Source: Deltaproteobacteria bacterium (GTDB lineage: Bacteria; Myxococcota_A; UBA9160; UBA4427). Taken from it: a stretch of 64,000 nucleotides of DNA. Position 1 is the first letter of the stretch. Every line of letters begins with the position of its first letter. The translations under genes were made by a program, and so were the position numbers. Shown here one piece after another: positions 52,970 through 60,704 of this stretch. The stretch covers positions 62,001 through 126,000 of the forward strand of contig PBFW01000071.1 in the NCBI GenBank assembly GCA_002719955.1. Direction: 5' to 3'. The notes beneath the pieces were generated by a model, which did not search any database, was not told the DNA's origin, and saw only the letters and a list, made by a program, of their open reading frames with translations.

Positions 52970-53560
52970 GTGAAGGCACTCATCTTCGACACCGAGACGA
53001 CGGGCATGGTCCAGTTTCGAAAGCCGCCCGAGGACGAGAGTCAGCCGGACCTGATCCAACTCGGCATGCTCCTCGTCGAGATCTCCGATTGGCAGCCGCG
53101 GGCACGGCACTCATTGCTCGTTCAGTTGGCCGAGGGCGTCCGCATCGAGCCGGGCGCGAAGGAAGCCCACGGCATCTCCGAAGAAGATTGTGCGCGTTAT
53201 GGGGTGGCGCCGATCGTCGCCTGTTCGCTCTTCAATCAGGCCTGCCTGCAGGCCGATCTCATCGTCGCTCATAATCTCTCCTTCGATACATCGATCATGA
53301 AGACGGCGCTCTTCCGGATCGGCAACAAACCCCACCGACTCGACGGCCGACAGCTCGTCTGTACGAAGGAAACTTCGACTGATGTGCTGAAGCTACCGGG
53401 CAAATACGGCTATAAGTGGCCGACCCTCGCCGAAGCCTATCGCCACTACACCGGAGAGGAGATCGAGGGTGCTCACGATGCGCTCGTCGATACGGAGGCC
53501 TGTCTGCAGGTCTTTCGCGGACTCGTCCAATCGGGCGTCGTCGAACTCGTCGGCCACTGA
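52970..53560 (+). CDS. DEDDh 3'-5' exonuclease, DnaQ-like
   Basis: The protein is 196 aa with the exonuclease fold: ExoI IFDTETTGM (Asp, Glu), ExoII VAHNLSFDTSI (Asp), and ExoIII with His and Asp in GAHDALVDTEACLQ. A GISEEDCARYG block and the central CTKETSTDVLKLPGKYG match stand-alone DnaQ-type exonucleases such as phage and plasmid-encoded proofreading-like enzymes. GTG 52970 is the start, with GGGGGA upstream. It could serve DNA or RNA; no polymerase is adjacent. The metalloprotein gene that follows is convergent. Confidence 0.88.
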   Translation: MKALIFDTETTGMVQFRKPPEDESQPDLIQLGMLLVEISDWQPRARHSLLVQLAEGVRIEPGAKEAHGISEEDCARYGVAPIVACSLFNQACLQADLIVAHNLSFDTSIMKTALFRIGNKPHRLDGRQLVCTKETSTDVLKLPGKYGYKWPTLAEAYRHYTGEEIEGAHDALVDTEACLQVFRGLVQSGVVELVGH

Positions 53561-53569
53561 ATGAGGGGC

Positions 53570-54646
53570 CTACTGCGCGGGCCCCATCTGCGCTCGATCG
53601 CTGCTCCGGGCGGCTCGATCCACGAAGAAATCTGCGCTGGATCGCGACTCGTCCGCCCACAGCCGAAGTCGCTCGATCATTGCGTTCAGGTCACCATCGA
53701 GTGAAGCCAACACCCGCGCGTGTCGCGGCAGATCCCGTATATAGGTTCCACGCAGCGCGAGGCAGGCATCCGAGAGCCGCGCAGCGATCGCAACCTTTTC
53801 GGCTTCCAAGACACGCAAGGGGATCTTCGCGAGTTCGGCACGCGCCTCCGTCTCCGCCTTCGCCCGCACGGCCGCGCGATCGGGTCGCTTCTCGAGCGTC
53901 GCCACACGATCCTTGAAGGCGATCGTCCATCGAGCGATCGCCCATCGATCCGCGATCGTGGCCTCTACGCGCTCTGACGAGGGCAGGCCGGCGATTTCAT
54001 TTGCGCCCGCCGACCGCTCGGCTTGTTCGAAAAATCGGATCGCGGCCTGTTGGCCGATGAACTGCGCGACGCCCTCGTTGAAGTCTGCCTCGCCGGCCAG
54101 GAACGCCGTGGCATGAACCAGCTCGTGGAGGAGCGTTTCGACGAGGCTGGCGGCGCCTCGCCGCAGCATCGGTTGCGTGACGGGGTCGTCGAGCCACCCC
54201 AGGGTCGAGTAGGCCGCGACACCACTCACACAGACGTCATACTCGCCGCTGCGCGTCAACCGTTCCGCTTCGGCCTCGGCCCGCGCGCGATCGAAGTAGC
54301 CCTTGTAGGGCAGGTGCCCCACCATGGGAAACCACCAGGGGACGGATTCCAGGCTGCCGGCGCGGGTGCGGACGATCGTCGTCACCATCCGGTCGCCCGG
54401 CCAATCGACATAGCTGGTGTATTGGTCGTCGACGCTCAGGCCGAGTTCGCGCGCGAAGCGACGAACCGATTCGACGAGTCCCAGCAAGGCGCGAACGTCC
54501 TCGGGGTGGGCGGGATCGACGCGGGCTTTCTCGATCGGTTGGCGTTGCCAGAGGACCCGGAGCTGACCGGAGGCCAGATGCCCATAATAGCAGCCGCAGA
54601 GCGCCAGGTTCGGAACCATCACGAGCACGAGGACGAGGGATCGCAT
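53570..54646 (-). CDS. Putative aminopeptidase lipoprotein (PF10023 type)
   Basis: The protein is 358 aa. It has a lipoprotein-like signal (LVLVLVMVPNLALCGC, lipobox Cys near residue 17) and YYGHLASGQLRVLWQRQPIE, the usual opening of the predicted-aminopeptidase family (COG4324). A zinc-type motif HELVHATAFLAGEADFNEG lies near residue 190, with HExxH and a downstream Glu. The rest is helical. It is predicted to be a membrane-anchored zinc peptidase, function untested as far as I know. Its ATG overlaps the divergent prmA ATG (catg, 54644-54647). No ribosome-binding site is visible upstream on this strand. Confidence 0.82.
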   Translation of the reverse strand: MRSLVLVLVMVPNLALCGCYYGHLASGQLRVLWQRQPIEKARVDPAHPEDVRALLGLVESVRRFARELGLSVDDQYTSYVDWPGDRMVTTIVRTRAGSLESVPWWFPMVGHLPYKGYFDRARAEAEAERLTRSGEYDVCVSGVAAYSTLGWLDDPVTQPMLRRGAASLVETLLHELVHATAFLAGEADFNEGVAQFIGQQAAIRFFEQAERSAGANEIAGLPSSERVEATIADRWAIARWTIAFKDRVATLEKRPDRAAVRAKAETEARAELAKIPLRVLEAEKVAIAARLSDACLALRGTYIRDLPRHARVLASLDGDLNAMIERLRLWADESRSSADFFVDRAARSSDRAQMGPAQ

Positions 54647-55529
54647 GGACGAGGAGGTTTGCCGTTTCTGGATCGAATGTGTCGAAGCCGTCGAACGCGA
54701 ATGGCTGCTGGCGGAGGCATTCGAACTCGGGGCCGGCGGCGCCGAGGAGAGCGAGGACGAGGAGCGTTTTCGTGCCTGCATCTATGTCGCTTCCAATCGG
54801 GCGGAGGGCATGCGGAGCGCGCTGGCGGAGATCGCTCCTGCCTCGACCCGGATCCTCGAAGCGGAGGCGCCGCCCGAGGTGGATTGGAGCGAGGCCTGGA
54901 AGGCGGGGCTCGAGGCTCTCGTGATCTCGCCACGGCTGGTCGTCCGCCCCCCCTTCGTCGACATCACCCTCGAAAGGGGGCAGCGTGAGATCGTGATCGA
55001 TCCGGGCCAGGCCTTCGGGACGGGCGCGCATGCTTCGACGCATCTCTGCCTGGAGTGGATGGATGCCCTGATGGGCGAGGCGGCGGATGGGGCTCGCTTC
55101 GATCGGATGCTCGACGTGGGAACGGGCAGTGGCGTTCTGGCGCTGGCGGCGATCGTGCTCGGTGCTTCGCGTGCACTCGGTTTCGATCTCGATCCGGTGG
55201 CCATCGAAGCTGCTGCCAGCGCCGCAAGACGAAATGGTCTCGAGGCGGGCGTCTCCTTCTTCGTCGGCGGGATCGAGGCCCTCGCCGGAGAGACCTCCGC
55301 GTATCCGCTGGTTGTGGCCAATCTCTTGAAACGCGAGATGCTGCCGATCGCGTCTTCGATCGTCCGTTCGCTGGCACCGGAGGGGCGCCTGGTGCTCGCC
55401 GGGCTGCTCGAAGAGGACGTCGCCGAAATCCTCGATCGATTCGCGCAGGCCGGCTGCGTCGAGGTCGGCCGCCGCGAACGAGAGGACGTCGTGGGCCGCT
55501 GGGTCGGGCTCTGTCTCCGGCCCGCATGA
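54645..55529 (+). CDS. prmA: Ribosomal protein L11 methyltransferase
   Basis: PrmA methylates ribosomal protein L11 with SAM. The protein is 294 aa. After an N-terminal RNA/protein-binding domain comes a class I Rossmann methyltransferase: DPGQAFGTGAHASTHLCLEWM, DVGTGSGVLALAAIVLGASR (motif I), FDLDPVAIEAAASAARRNG, and VVANLLKREMLPIA (motif IV; the usual NPxx reads NLLK, as in PrmA). GAGGGA six bases upstream supports ATG 54645. The start codon overlaps the start of the divergent aminopeptidase gene. Confidence 0.92.
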   Translation: MDEEVCRFWIECVEAVEREWLLAEAFELGAGGAEESEDEERFRACIYVASNRAEGMRSALAEIAPASTRILEAEAPPEVDWSEAWKAGLEALVISPRLVVRPPFVDITLERGQREIVIDPGQAFGTGAHASTHLCLEWMDALMGEAADGARFDRMLDVGTGSGVLALAAIVLGASRALGFDLDPVAIEAAASAARRNGLEAGVSFFVGGIEALAGETSAYPLVVANLLKREMLPIASSIVRSLAPEGRLVLAGLLEEDVAEILDRFAQAGCVEVGRREREDVVGRWVGLCLRPA

Positions 55530-55599
55530 GAATCCGGGCAGAAGGACGGCGTGCGGGTGGACCGCTGGCTACGAGCCCGCATCTCGACGTCCATCTCCA

Positions 55600-56496
55600 T
55601 CAATGGGCGCCTTCGCGCGTGAGCCAATCCTGGTAGAGCTCGCGCAGAATCGACTCGAGCGGAATCTGAGGCTGCCAACCGGTCGCGTTGCGCAATTTCG
55701 AGGCGTCCCCCACCAGCCAATCGGTTTCGCGCCAGCGCGCCGGATCGGTTTCGATGCGTGCTTCGATGCCCGCCATTTCGACCAGCCGATCGAGGATCTC
55801 CTGGATGGAGGTCGAGCGCTGGCTCGCGACATTGTAGACGTCGGCGGGGATGGCTGGATTCAGAAGCGCCAGATAGGCGCGGAGGACATCCGCCACGTGG
55901 AGAAAATCCCGGACGGAGTCGAGATTTCCGACGCGCATCACCGGGGCCTGCCGCCCGAGCCGAATCGCGGCGACCTGTCTCGCGAAGCTCGAAACGACAA
56001 AGAGATCCGATTGACCGGCGCCCGTATGGTTGAAGGCGCGGACGCGCACCACATCGAGACCGCGCCGGGCGGCTTCGTGGCCGAGCAGCTCGCCCGCGGC
56101 CTTCGTGCGCGCATAGGGGGAGCGGGGCCGCAGGGGGGTCGATTCGTCGAGGGGGGCAGAGGCCGCCGTCGCCGCCGAGTACTGGTCCGCGGATCCGATC
56201 AACAAAACGCGCGCCCCAGGCGCTTCGGCCTCGACCGCCCGCAGGAGCGTGCGTGTCCCGACGAAATTCAGTCGATAGCAGGCCGCCGGATCCTGCCAGG
56301 AAAGGGCGACGCTGCTCATGGCGGCCAGGTGGATCACGGCCTCCGGGGCCGCTTCGGCTAGCTTTCGACGCAGCTGGCCGGCATCCGTCACGTCGACCTC
56401 GCGATCGGCGCCGATCGGGTCGTGGCCCGCCGCGACGAGTCGGGGAAGCAGCTTTTGCCCGACGAATCCAGAGGCGCCGGTCACGAAGATCCGCAT
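55600..56496 (-). CDS. NAD-dependent epimerase/dehydratase family protein, GDP-6-deoxy-D-mannose reductase-like
   Basis: This SDR protein of 298 aa has the NAD(P) loop MRIFVTGASGFVGQ, DVTDAG, an IHLAAMSSVALSW block, the catalytic Ser/Tyr/Lys region SADQYSAATA ... SPYARTKAAGEL (YxxxK), and a substrate segment RAFNHTGAGQSDLFVVSSFA. NLDSVRDFLHVADVLRAYL and VYNVASQRSTSIQEI are characteristic of Rmd, the GDP-4-keto-6-deoxymannose reductase that makes GDP-rhamnose. It is alone here, without a gmd gene. ATG 56496 gives the proper N-terminus; a longer upstream frame is not coding. Confidence 0.85.
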   Translation of the reverse strand: MRIFVTGASGFVGQKLLPRLVAAGHDPIGADREVDVTDAGQLRRKLAEAAPEAVIHLAAMSSVALSWQDPAACYRLNFVGTRTLLRAVEAEAPGARVLLIGSADQYSAATAASAPLDESTPLRPRSPYARTKAAGELLGHEAARRGLDVVRVRAFNHTGAGQSDLFVVSSFARQVAAIRLGRQAPVMRVGNLDSVRDFLHVADVLRAYLALLNPAIPADVYNVASQRSTSIQEILDRLVEMAGIEARIETDPARWRETDWLVGDASKLRNATGWQPQIPLESILRELYQDWLTREGAH

Positions 56497-56591
56497 GCGC
56501 GCAGCCTGCCAGATTCGTGCTCCTGCGGCAACGATCGTGGTTTTCGGGCGTCCTCTTGACCTCACCCCGCGTGATCGGGGACCATGGCGAC

Positions 56592-57605
56592 ATGATCATC
56601 GGAGTCGCGGGACGCAACGGGGCGGGCAAGGGCGAGTTCGTCCAATTCCTGGAGACGCGAAGTTTCACGGTGCTTTCACTCTCGCAGGCGATCCGGCGGG
56701 AGCTCGCCGATCGCGGCCTGCGCGAGAGCCGAGAACGCATGATCGAAACCGGTCGAGAAATGCGTCGCAAGGCGGGGCCCGGGGCGTTGGCGCAGAGTCT
56801 GGTCAAACAGCTCCTGCCCGATCGGAATTATGCGATCGATTCGATCCGCCACCCCGTTGAGGTCGAGATCCTTCGCAACCACGCGGAAGCGATGGGGCAT
56901 CCCTTTCACCTGGTCTGGGTCGATGCGGACCTCGCGGTTCGATTCGAACGGATGCTGGCCCGCGGACGTCCCGGGGATCCGCAGACCGTGGCCGAGCTCG
57001 AGGCGCTCGAGAAGCGCGAGCGCGGCAGCGATGATCCGAACGCACAACAACTCGACGCCGTTGAAGCGGCGGCCGGCTTCCGGCTCACGAACGACGCGGA
57101 CCTCGAGGCGTTCCAGAACCAGATCCAGTCCTGGGTGGGTGCCCATCTCGCCTTTTCGCGCCCGGACTGGGACGAGTATTTCATGGGAATCGCACGCGTC
57201 GTCGCGTCCCGCAGCAACTGCGTCAAACGCAAGGTCGCGGCGGTCGTCACAGCGGACAAGCGAATCATTTCGACCGGCTACAACGGAACGCCACGTGGAA
57301 CGACCAACTGCAACGAAGGCGGTTGCGCGCGCTGCAATGACCTCGCCGCGGGCGGCACGCGTCTGGACGAATGCCTCTGCTCCCATGCGGAGGAGAACGC
57401 GATCACCCAGGCGGCCTATCACGGTGTCTCGCTGAAGGGGGGAACGATCTATACGACCTTCTCGCCCTGCCTCCAGTGCACCAAGATGATCATCAACGCC
57501 GGGCTCGGCGAGGTGATCTATCAGAGCGATTATCCGCTCGGTTCGACCTCGCTCGATCTGCTCGACGAGGCGGGCGTCAAGAGACGTCAGATCCAGCACG
57601 GCTGA
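56592..57605 (+). CDS. P-loop domain fused to deoxycytidylate deaminase, DCD1-like
   Basis: The protein is 337 aa. Residues 1-170 look like a P-loop kinase (MIIGVAGRNGAGKGEFVQFL with intact Walker A, RNYAIDSIRHPVEVEILR, VWVDADLAVRFERML). Residues 180-335 are a cytidine-deaminase-superfamily dCMP deaminase: YFMGIARVVASRSNCVKRKV, GYNGTPRGTTNCNEGGCARC, the zinc motif CSHAEENAI and the SPCLQCTKMII. The layout and several segments (RPDWDEYFM, NCNEGGCARCND) resemble the fungal dCMP deaminase DCD1, whose P-loop domain is degenerate. It should convert dCMP to dUMP; the kinase domain may bind a nucleotide or be allosteric. Only the fusion is unusual; the deaminase assignment is firm. Confidence 0.85.
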   Translation: MIIGVAGRNGAGKGEFVQFLETRSFTVLSLSQAIRRELADRGLRESRERMIETGREMRRKAGPGALAQSLVKQLLPDRNYAIDSIRHPVEVEILRNHAEAMGHPFHLVWVDADLAVRFERMLARGRPGDPQTVAELEALEKRERGSDDPNAQQLDAVEAAAGFRLTNDADLEAFQNQIQSWVGAHLAFSRPDWDEYFMGIARVVASRSNCVKRKVAAVVTADKRIISTGYNGTPRGTTNCNEGGCARCNDLAAGGTRLDECLCSHAEENAITQAAYHGVSLKGGTIYTTFSPCLQCTKMIINAGLGEVIYQSDYPLGSTSLDLLDEAGVKRRQIQHG

Positions 57606-57634
57606 ACGATCGCGAAGCCCCGGATGCCCTGAAT

Positions 57635-57663
57635 CCAGAGTTCAAGTGATGCTTGAACTCTGG
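57635..57663. repeat. Perfect 12-bp hairpin, 30 bp after the deaminase gene
   Basis: ccagagttcaag and cttgaactctgg enclose a 5-nt loop. No T-tract follows, so termination is uncertain; it could be the gene's 3' end or part of the element debris to the right. Confidence 0.4.
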
Positions 57664-57747
57664 CTTGCCTCTGAAATGCACATTCATCGAGGGCGCCGGC
57701 CGAGAGCGCCGTGCCACAGTGGGCGAGAACGGCAGGTTTTGCTCATT

Positions 57748-57779
57748 TGATCGCGGGAGATTGGCCGGCCCCGCGATCA
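57748..57779. repeat. 10-bp inverted repeat in the IS-derived segment
   Basis: tgatcgcggg and cccgcgatca flank a 12-nt spacer, just upstream of the IS3-type start codon scrap. It may be a fragment of an element end or a binding site. Confidence 0.3.
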
Positions 57780-57824
57780 TGGATCCAGTCTCTGAGTGAG
57801 GCTTTTGGGCCGGTCGGAGACGAG

Positions 57825-57863
57825 ATGAAGCGGAAACGCTTCACAGAAGAACAGATCATCGCG
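57825..57863 (+). mobile_element. Remnant of an IS3-family transposase orfA start
   Basis: Thirteen codons read MKRKRFTEEQIIA, the conserved N-terminus of IS3-group OrfA proteins, preceded by a normal-looking leader. The frame then runs directly into the receiver-kinase pseudogene. The rest of the insertion sequence is gone. The join at 57860-57866 is a deletion or illegitimate recombination scar. Confidence 0.65.
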
Positions 57864-58936
57864 AGTATCCGGTCCTCTACGTCGACGACGAGCGCGACAA
57901 CCTGCGGATCTTCGAGCTGACCTTTCGGCGTGACTTCAGCATCCTGACGGCGAGCAGTGCCAGGGAGGGACTCGAACTCCTCTCCCAACACCCGGTCGCG
58001 GTCGTCCTCTCCGATCAGGAGATGCCCGAGATCGAGGGCGTCGAGTTCTTGCGTCGGTTTCGCGAGCTCAATCCCCGCGCCTTGCGAATCCTGGTGATCG
58101 CCCACGGCGATGCCAAGATCCTGGGTGAGGCCATCAACGCCGGAAATATCGATCGCTGCGTCGCCAAGCCGTGGGAGCCCGACGATCTGCGGCTCACCGT
58201 TCAGCGTGCGATCGAGGTCTACGCCCTCGCGGCGGGGCTGGCCCACGAGATCAACAATCCGCTGGTCTGCATGAACACCCTTCTGAGTCTGGCCCCCGAA
58301 AAGCGCGAGGTCGATGACGCCAGCTTCTGGGGTGACTACCGCGAGCTGGCGTGTGGTGAACTCGACCGCATCCGGGGACTGGTCGAGACGATGAGTCGTC
58401 TTGGTCGCGGCGGACAGGCGTCGCTCTCGCCAGCGGAGAGATCGACGCCGGTGAGATCACGAGCCAGGTCGTTCGCTTGCTCCGTCGGGAGACCGAGCGG
58501 GTAGGGGCCAGCCTTGGCTCGAGCGATGCGAGGGGATGCCGCGACTGACGGCGGTTCGGGATCAGATCCACCAGGTCGTCCTGAACCTGTCCCTCAACGC
58601 CATCCAGGCCAGCGTGGAAGGCGGAACGATCACGATCAAGGTCGACTCCGATGGCCCGGTCGCGGCGCCCACGGGCGTTCGAATCGGATTCCGGGACATG
58701 GGCGAGGGGATCTCCGAGGAGAATCTCGAGCGGACCTTTGATCCTTTTTCACGACCAAGGATCCCGACAACGGAACCGGATTGGGCCTGATGATCTCCCA
58801 TCAGATCGCCGCCGATCACGGGGGCTCGATCGAAGTCGAGAGCCGGGTCGGGGAGGGCTCCACCTTCCATGTGCGGCTGCCGACCCAGGGGCCGCCTCCC
58901 GGGGACGAGATGGTGGAGCCGAATTCCGAAGGTTGA
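57863..58936 (+). pseudogene. Receiver-histidine kinase gene, 5' truncated and multiply frameshifted
   Basis: Parts of one protein appear in order across frames. A receiver lacks its start (EYPVLYVDDERDNLRIFELT, Asp in LSDQEMPEIEG, Lys in VAKPWEPDDL). A kinase core with H-box AAGLAHEINNPLVCMN follows almost directly, so the linker is shortened. Near 58420 the frame shifts to VALASGEIDAGEITSQVVRL, near 58510 to GMPRLTAVRDQIHQVVLNLS (N box) and GFRDMGEGISEENLERTFDP. At the tttttc run (58745-58750) it shifts to TTKDPDNGTGLGLMISHQIA (G box), ending at TGA 58936. Three shifts plus an IS3 scrap at the 5' end indicate real decay. Confidence 0.8.
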
Positions 58937-59003
58937 CGCTCGGCAGCGGATCCCAGAGAATCCGCCCGCCTTGCCGACCCGGCGGGTGAGGGGGAAACAA
59001 GCG

Positions 59004-59732
59004 ATGTCTCGAACAGGGTTGCGACGGGTGGAGCGGGATCGCCCGACCGGGGATCGTCCCGACTGCGCCAATGGCTCCGCTCTCACGCTTGTCCTCGCCT
59101 TAGGGGTCCTGCTCGGAACCGCGCTCGGCGGGGCCGGCTCCGCTGTGGCCGCGGACGAGCCGCGCCTGCTCCTGCTTCCGGTCGTGGTGCACAGTGCCGA
59201 GGCCCCTGAATATCTGCGCGATGGCATCTCGGATATGTTGGCCGCCCGATTCGCGCGCATCGGCTCCCTCGATCTGATTCGGCCCGCGGCCGAAGAGCGG
59301 GGCACGACGGATCACGAGCGCGCCCTCGCCCTCGCGCGCAAGGTGGGTGCCGACTATGTCCTCTTCGGATCCTTTACGCGCTTCGGCCAGGGGGCCAGTC
59401 TGGACGTCCAATGCGCCCCGGTCTCCGCGGAAAAACAGCGCGAGCCGCTGCGCGAGATCTTCGTGCACTCCGGCAGCATCGGTGAAATCATTCCCGACCT
59501 CGACGAGCTGGCCGGCAAGGTGAGTCGTTTCGCGCGCGGGGAGGCTGTGTCGCCCGCGGCCCCGGCGTCTGCGGGCTCGCCTCGTGCGTCCGGTTCGCCT
59601 CCTGCCTCCGATGCCCCGCTCGCGGACGCGTCATTTGACGATCTGGTGTTTCGGATCGAGGCCCTGGAGTCAGCGTTGACAGAGTTGCTCGACGGCGTTT
59701 CGCGTGCTGGGGCGGACGCAGAGCTGCGCTAA
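59004..59732 (+). CDS. Exported protein with TolB-N/VCBS-leader-like domain
   Basis: The protein is 242 aa. A signal peptide (LALGVLLGTALGGAGSAVAA) is followed by a domain of about 110 residues (LLLLPVVVHSAEAPEYLRDG, ISDMLAARFARIG, VGADYVLFGSFTRFGQGASL). The same pattern leads many deltaproteobacterial VCBS-repeat proteins and resembles TolB/FlgO-like N-terminal domains. Here no beta-propeller follows: the remainder is a Pro/Ala/Ser linker and a short helix (DDLVFRIEALESALTELLDG). The start ATG is placed after a GGGGGA. Probably periplasmic; function not known. Confidence 0.7.
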   Translation: MSRTGLRRVERDRPTGDRPDCANGSALTLVLALGVLLGTALGGAGSAVAADEPRLLLLPVVVHSAEAPEYLRDGISDMLAARFARIGSLDLIRPAAEERGTTDHERALALARKVGADYVLFGSFTRFGQGASLDVQCAPVSAEKQREPLREIFVHSGSIGEIIPDLDELAGKVSRFARGEAVSPAAPASAGSPRASGSPPASDAPLADASFDDLVFRIEALESALTELLDGVSRAGADAELR

Positions 59733-59833
59733 GCTCCGCCGCCCAATATCTGTTGGGTCCGGAGACTCCCCGCGAGTCCCGCAAGGTCTGATCCGTCAGA
59801 TGGAAATCAGATGGAATTCGTGAGTCGAGTTGG

Positions 59834-59910
59834 GGCGGTGTAGCTCAGTCGGTTAGAGCGACGGCTTCATAAGCCGTAGGTCGGCGGTTCAAGTCCGCCC
59901 ACCGCTACCA
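59834..59910 (+). tRNA. tRNA-Met (anticodon CAT), CCA encoded
   Basis: Acceptor stem ggcggtg pairs with caccgct, followed by A and CCA. The D arm is tagctcagtcggttagagcg. The anticodon stem acggc/gccgt encloses a loop with CAT at 59868-59870. The T arm is ggcggttcaagtccgcc. It lacks initiator features (no C1-A72 mismatch, no GGG/CCC anticodon stem), so it is an elongator Met; a lysidine-type Ile tRNA with CAT is possible. Integrase debris lies immediately downstream. Confidence 0.93.
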
Positions 59911-59973
59911 TTTTGCCTTCGACATCACATACTTGCGCTCGACCCGCGGGCGAGGTCGCCCCAGGGTGGCCCA

Positions 59974-60087
59974 TCAGTGGCCCCTCCCGCTCGGCAGAAC
60001 GTCTCGGAGTGAGTCAGCGGCGAGTTCCACGTACCGTTGGGAAGTGGCGTGCGACGTGTGGCCCATCGTGGCCATGATCTGCGACAT
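59974..60087 (-). pseudogene. C-terminal remnant of a tyrosine recombinase/integrase
   Basis: Only the last 37 codons remain, reading MSQIMATMGHTSHATSQRYV and ELAADSLRDVLP. MGHTSHATSQRY matches the H/W-box to catalytic-Tyr end of phage-type integrases (GHxSxxTTxRY). A stop interrupts the frame just upstream, and unrelated sequence follows. It lies 64 bp beyond the tRNA-Met 3' end in the opposite orientation, the usual place for an integrase whose element used that tRNA as attachment site. Confidence 0.65.
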
Positions 60088-60146
60088 CAGGAATCAAGCC
60101 GGACACCCTGTCATCATGACGACGGGGGGCACTCCGGAGGATCGAG

Positions 60147-60581
60147 GTGACCGAAGATCAACGTGAGATCAGGCGAAAGAAGGGATCACCTTTGCGGCGC
60201 TATCAGGACTCGGCCATCGATGATCCGCCGTGTGTTCGAGTTCTGAAGACCTTCAAGCGCCACACACAGGCGAATACCATCGACTACGTGGTCGAGAAGT
60301 TCTCGTTCAGGATCCGCACCGTCCGAGCGGACCTCGGCCACGAGTTCCAGGCGCTCTTCCATTGGCACGTCGCTGACCAAGGCATGAAACACGTCCATCT
60401 CAAACCGCGCACGCCTCAGCTGAACGACAATATCGAGCGATCTCACCGAACCGACAAAGACGATGTCGCTCTCGAGGAGAAACTGGCCGTCTGGGAGCGC
60501 TTCTACAATTTCGATCGCCCACATGGAGTTCATGGTGGTAAGACGCCATACGAAGCGCTACGGGAGAAGCTACTCTGGTGA
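60147..60581 (+). mobile_element. IS481-family transposase remnant
   Basis: The frame contains the C-terminal DDE core of an IS481-type transposase: AIDDPPCVRVLKTF (first Asp), TVRADLGHEFQALFHWHVAD (second Asp; the usual DNG reads DLG), KPRTPQLNDNIERSHRTD (Glu), then WERFYNFDRPHGVHGGKTPY. The N-terminal DNA-binding half is missing, and the region around DKDDVALEEK is shortened. It sits next to the integrase remnant and may have inserted into it. Not expected to be active. Confidence 0.75.
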
Positions 60582-60704
60582 ATAACGTTCGACTTCATTC
60601 CTGAGATCACATTCTTTGACGACCTGCAGTGAGGTGTCTTTCCATGAAGCGAACTAAGGCCGTGCCCCCCGTGCTCCAGAGCCCCCGTTCTTGCCTGGAG
60701 GCGC

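Noticed and set aside
56592..57605. Calling the deaminase fusion an antiphage DcdV/AvcD system outright
   Set aside because: It is shorter than those proteins, shows closer similarity to fungal DCD1 in the deaminase half, and no toxin-RNA partner or other defence gene is adjacent.
59834..59910. Initiator tRNA-fMet
   Set aside because: The first pair is G-U rather than unpaired C-A, and the anticodon stem lacks the three G-C pairs of initiators.
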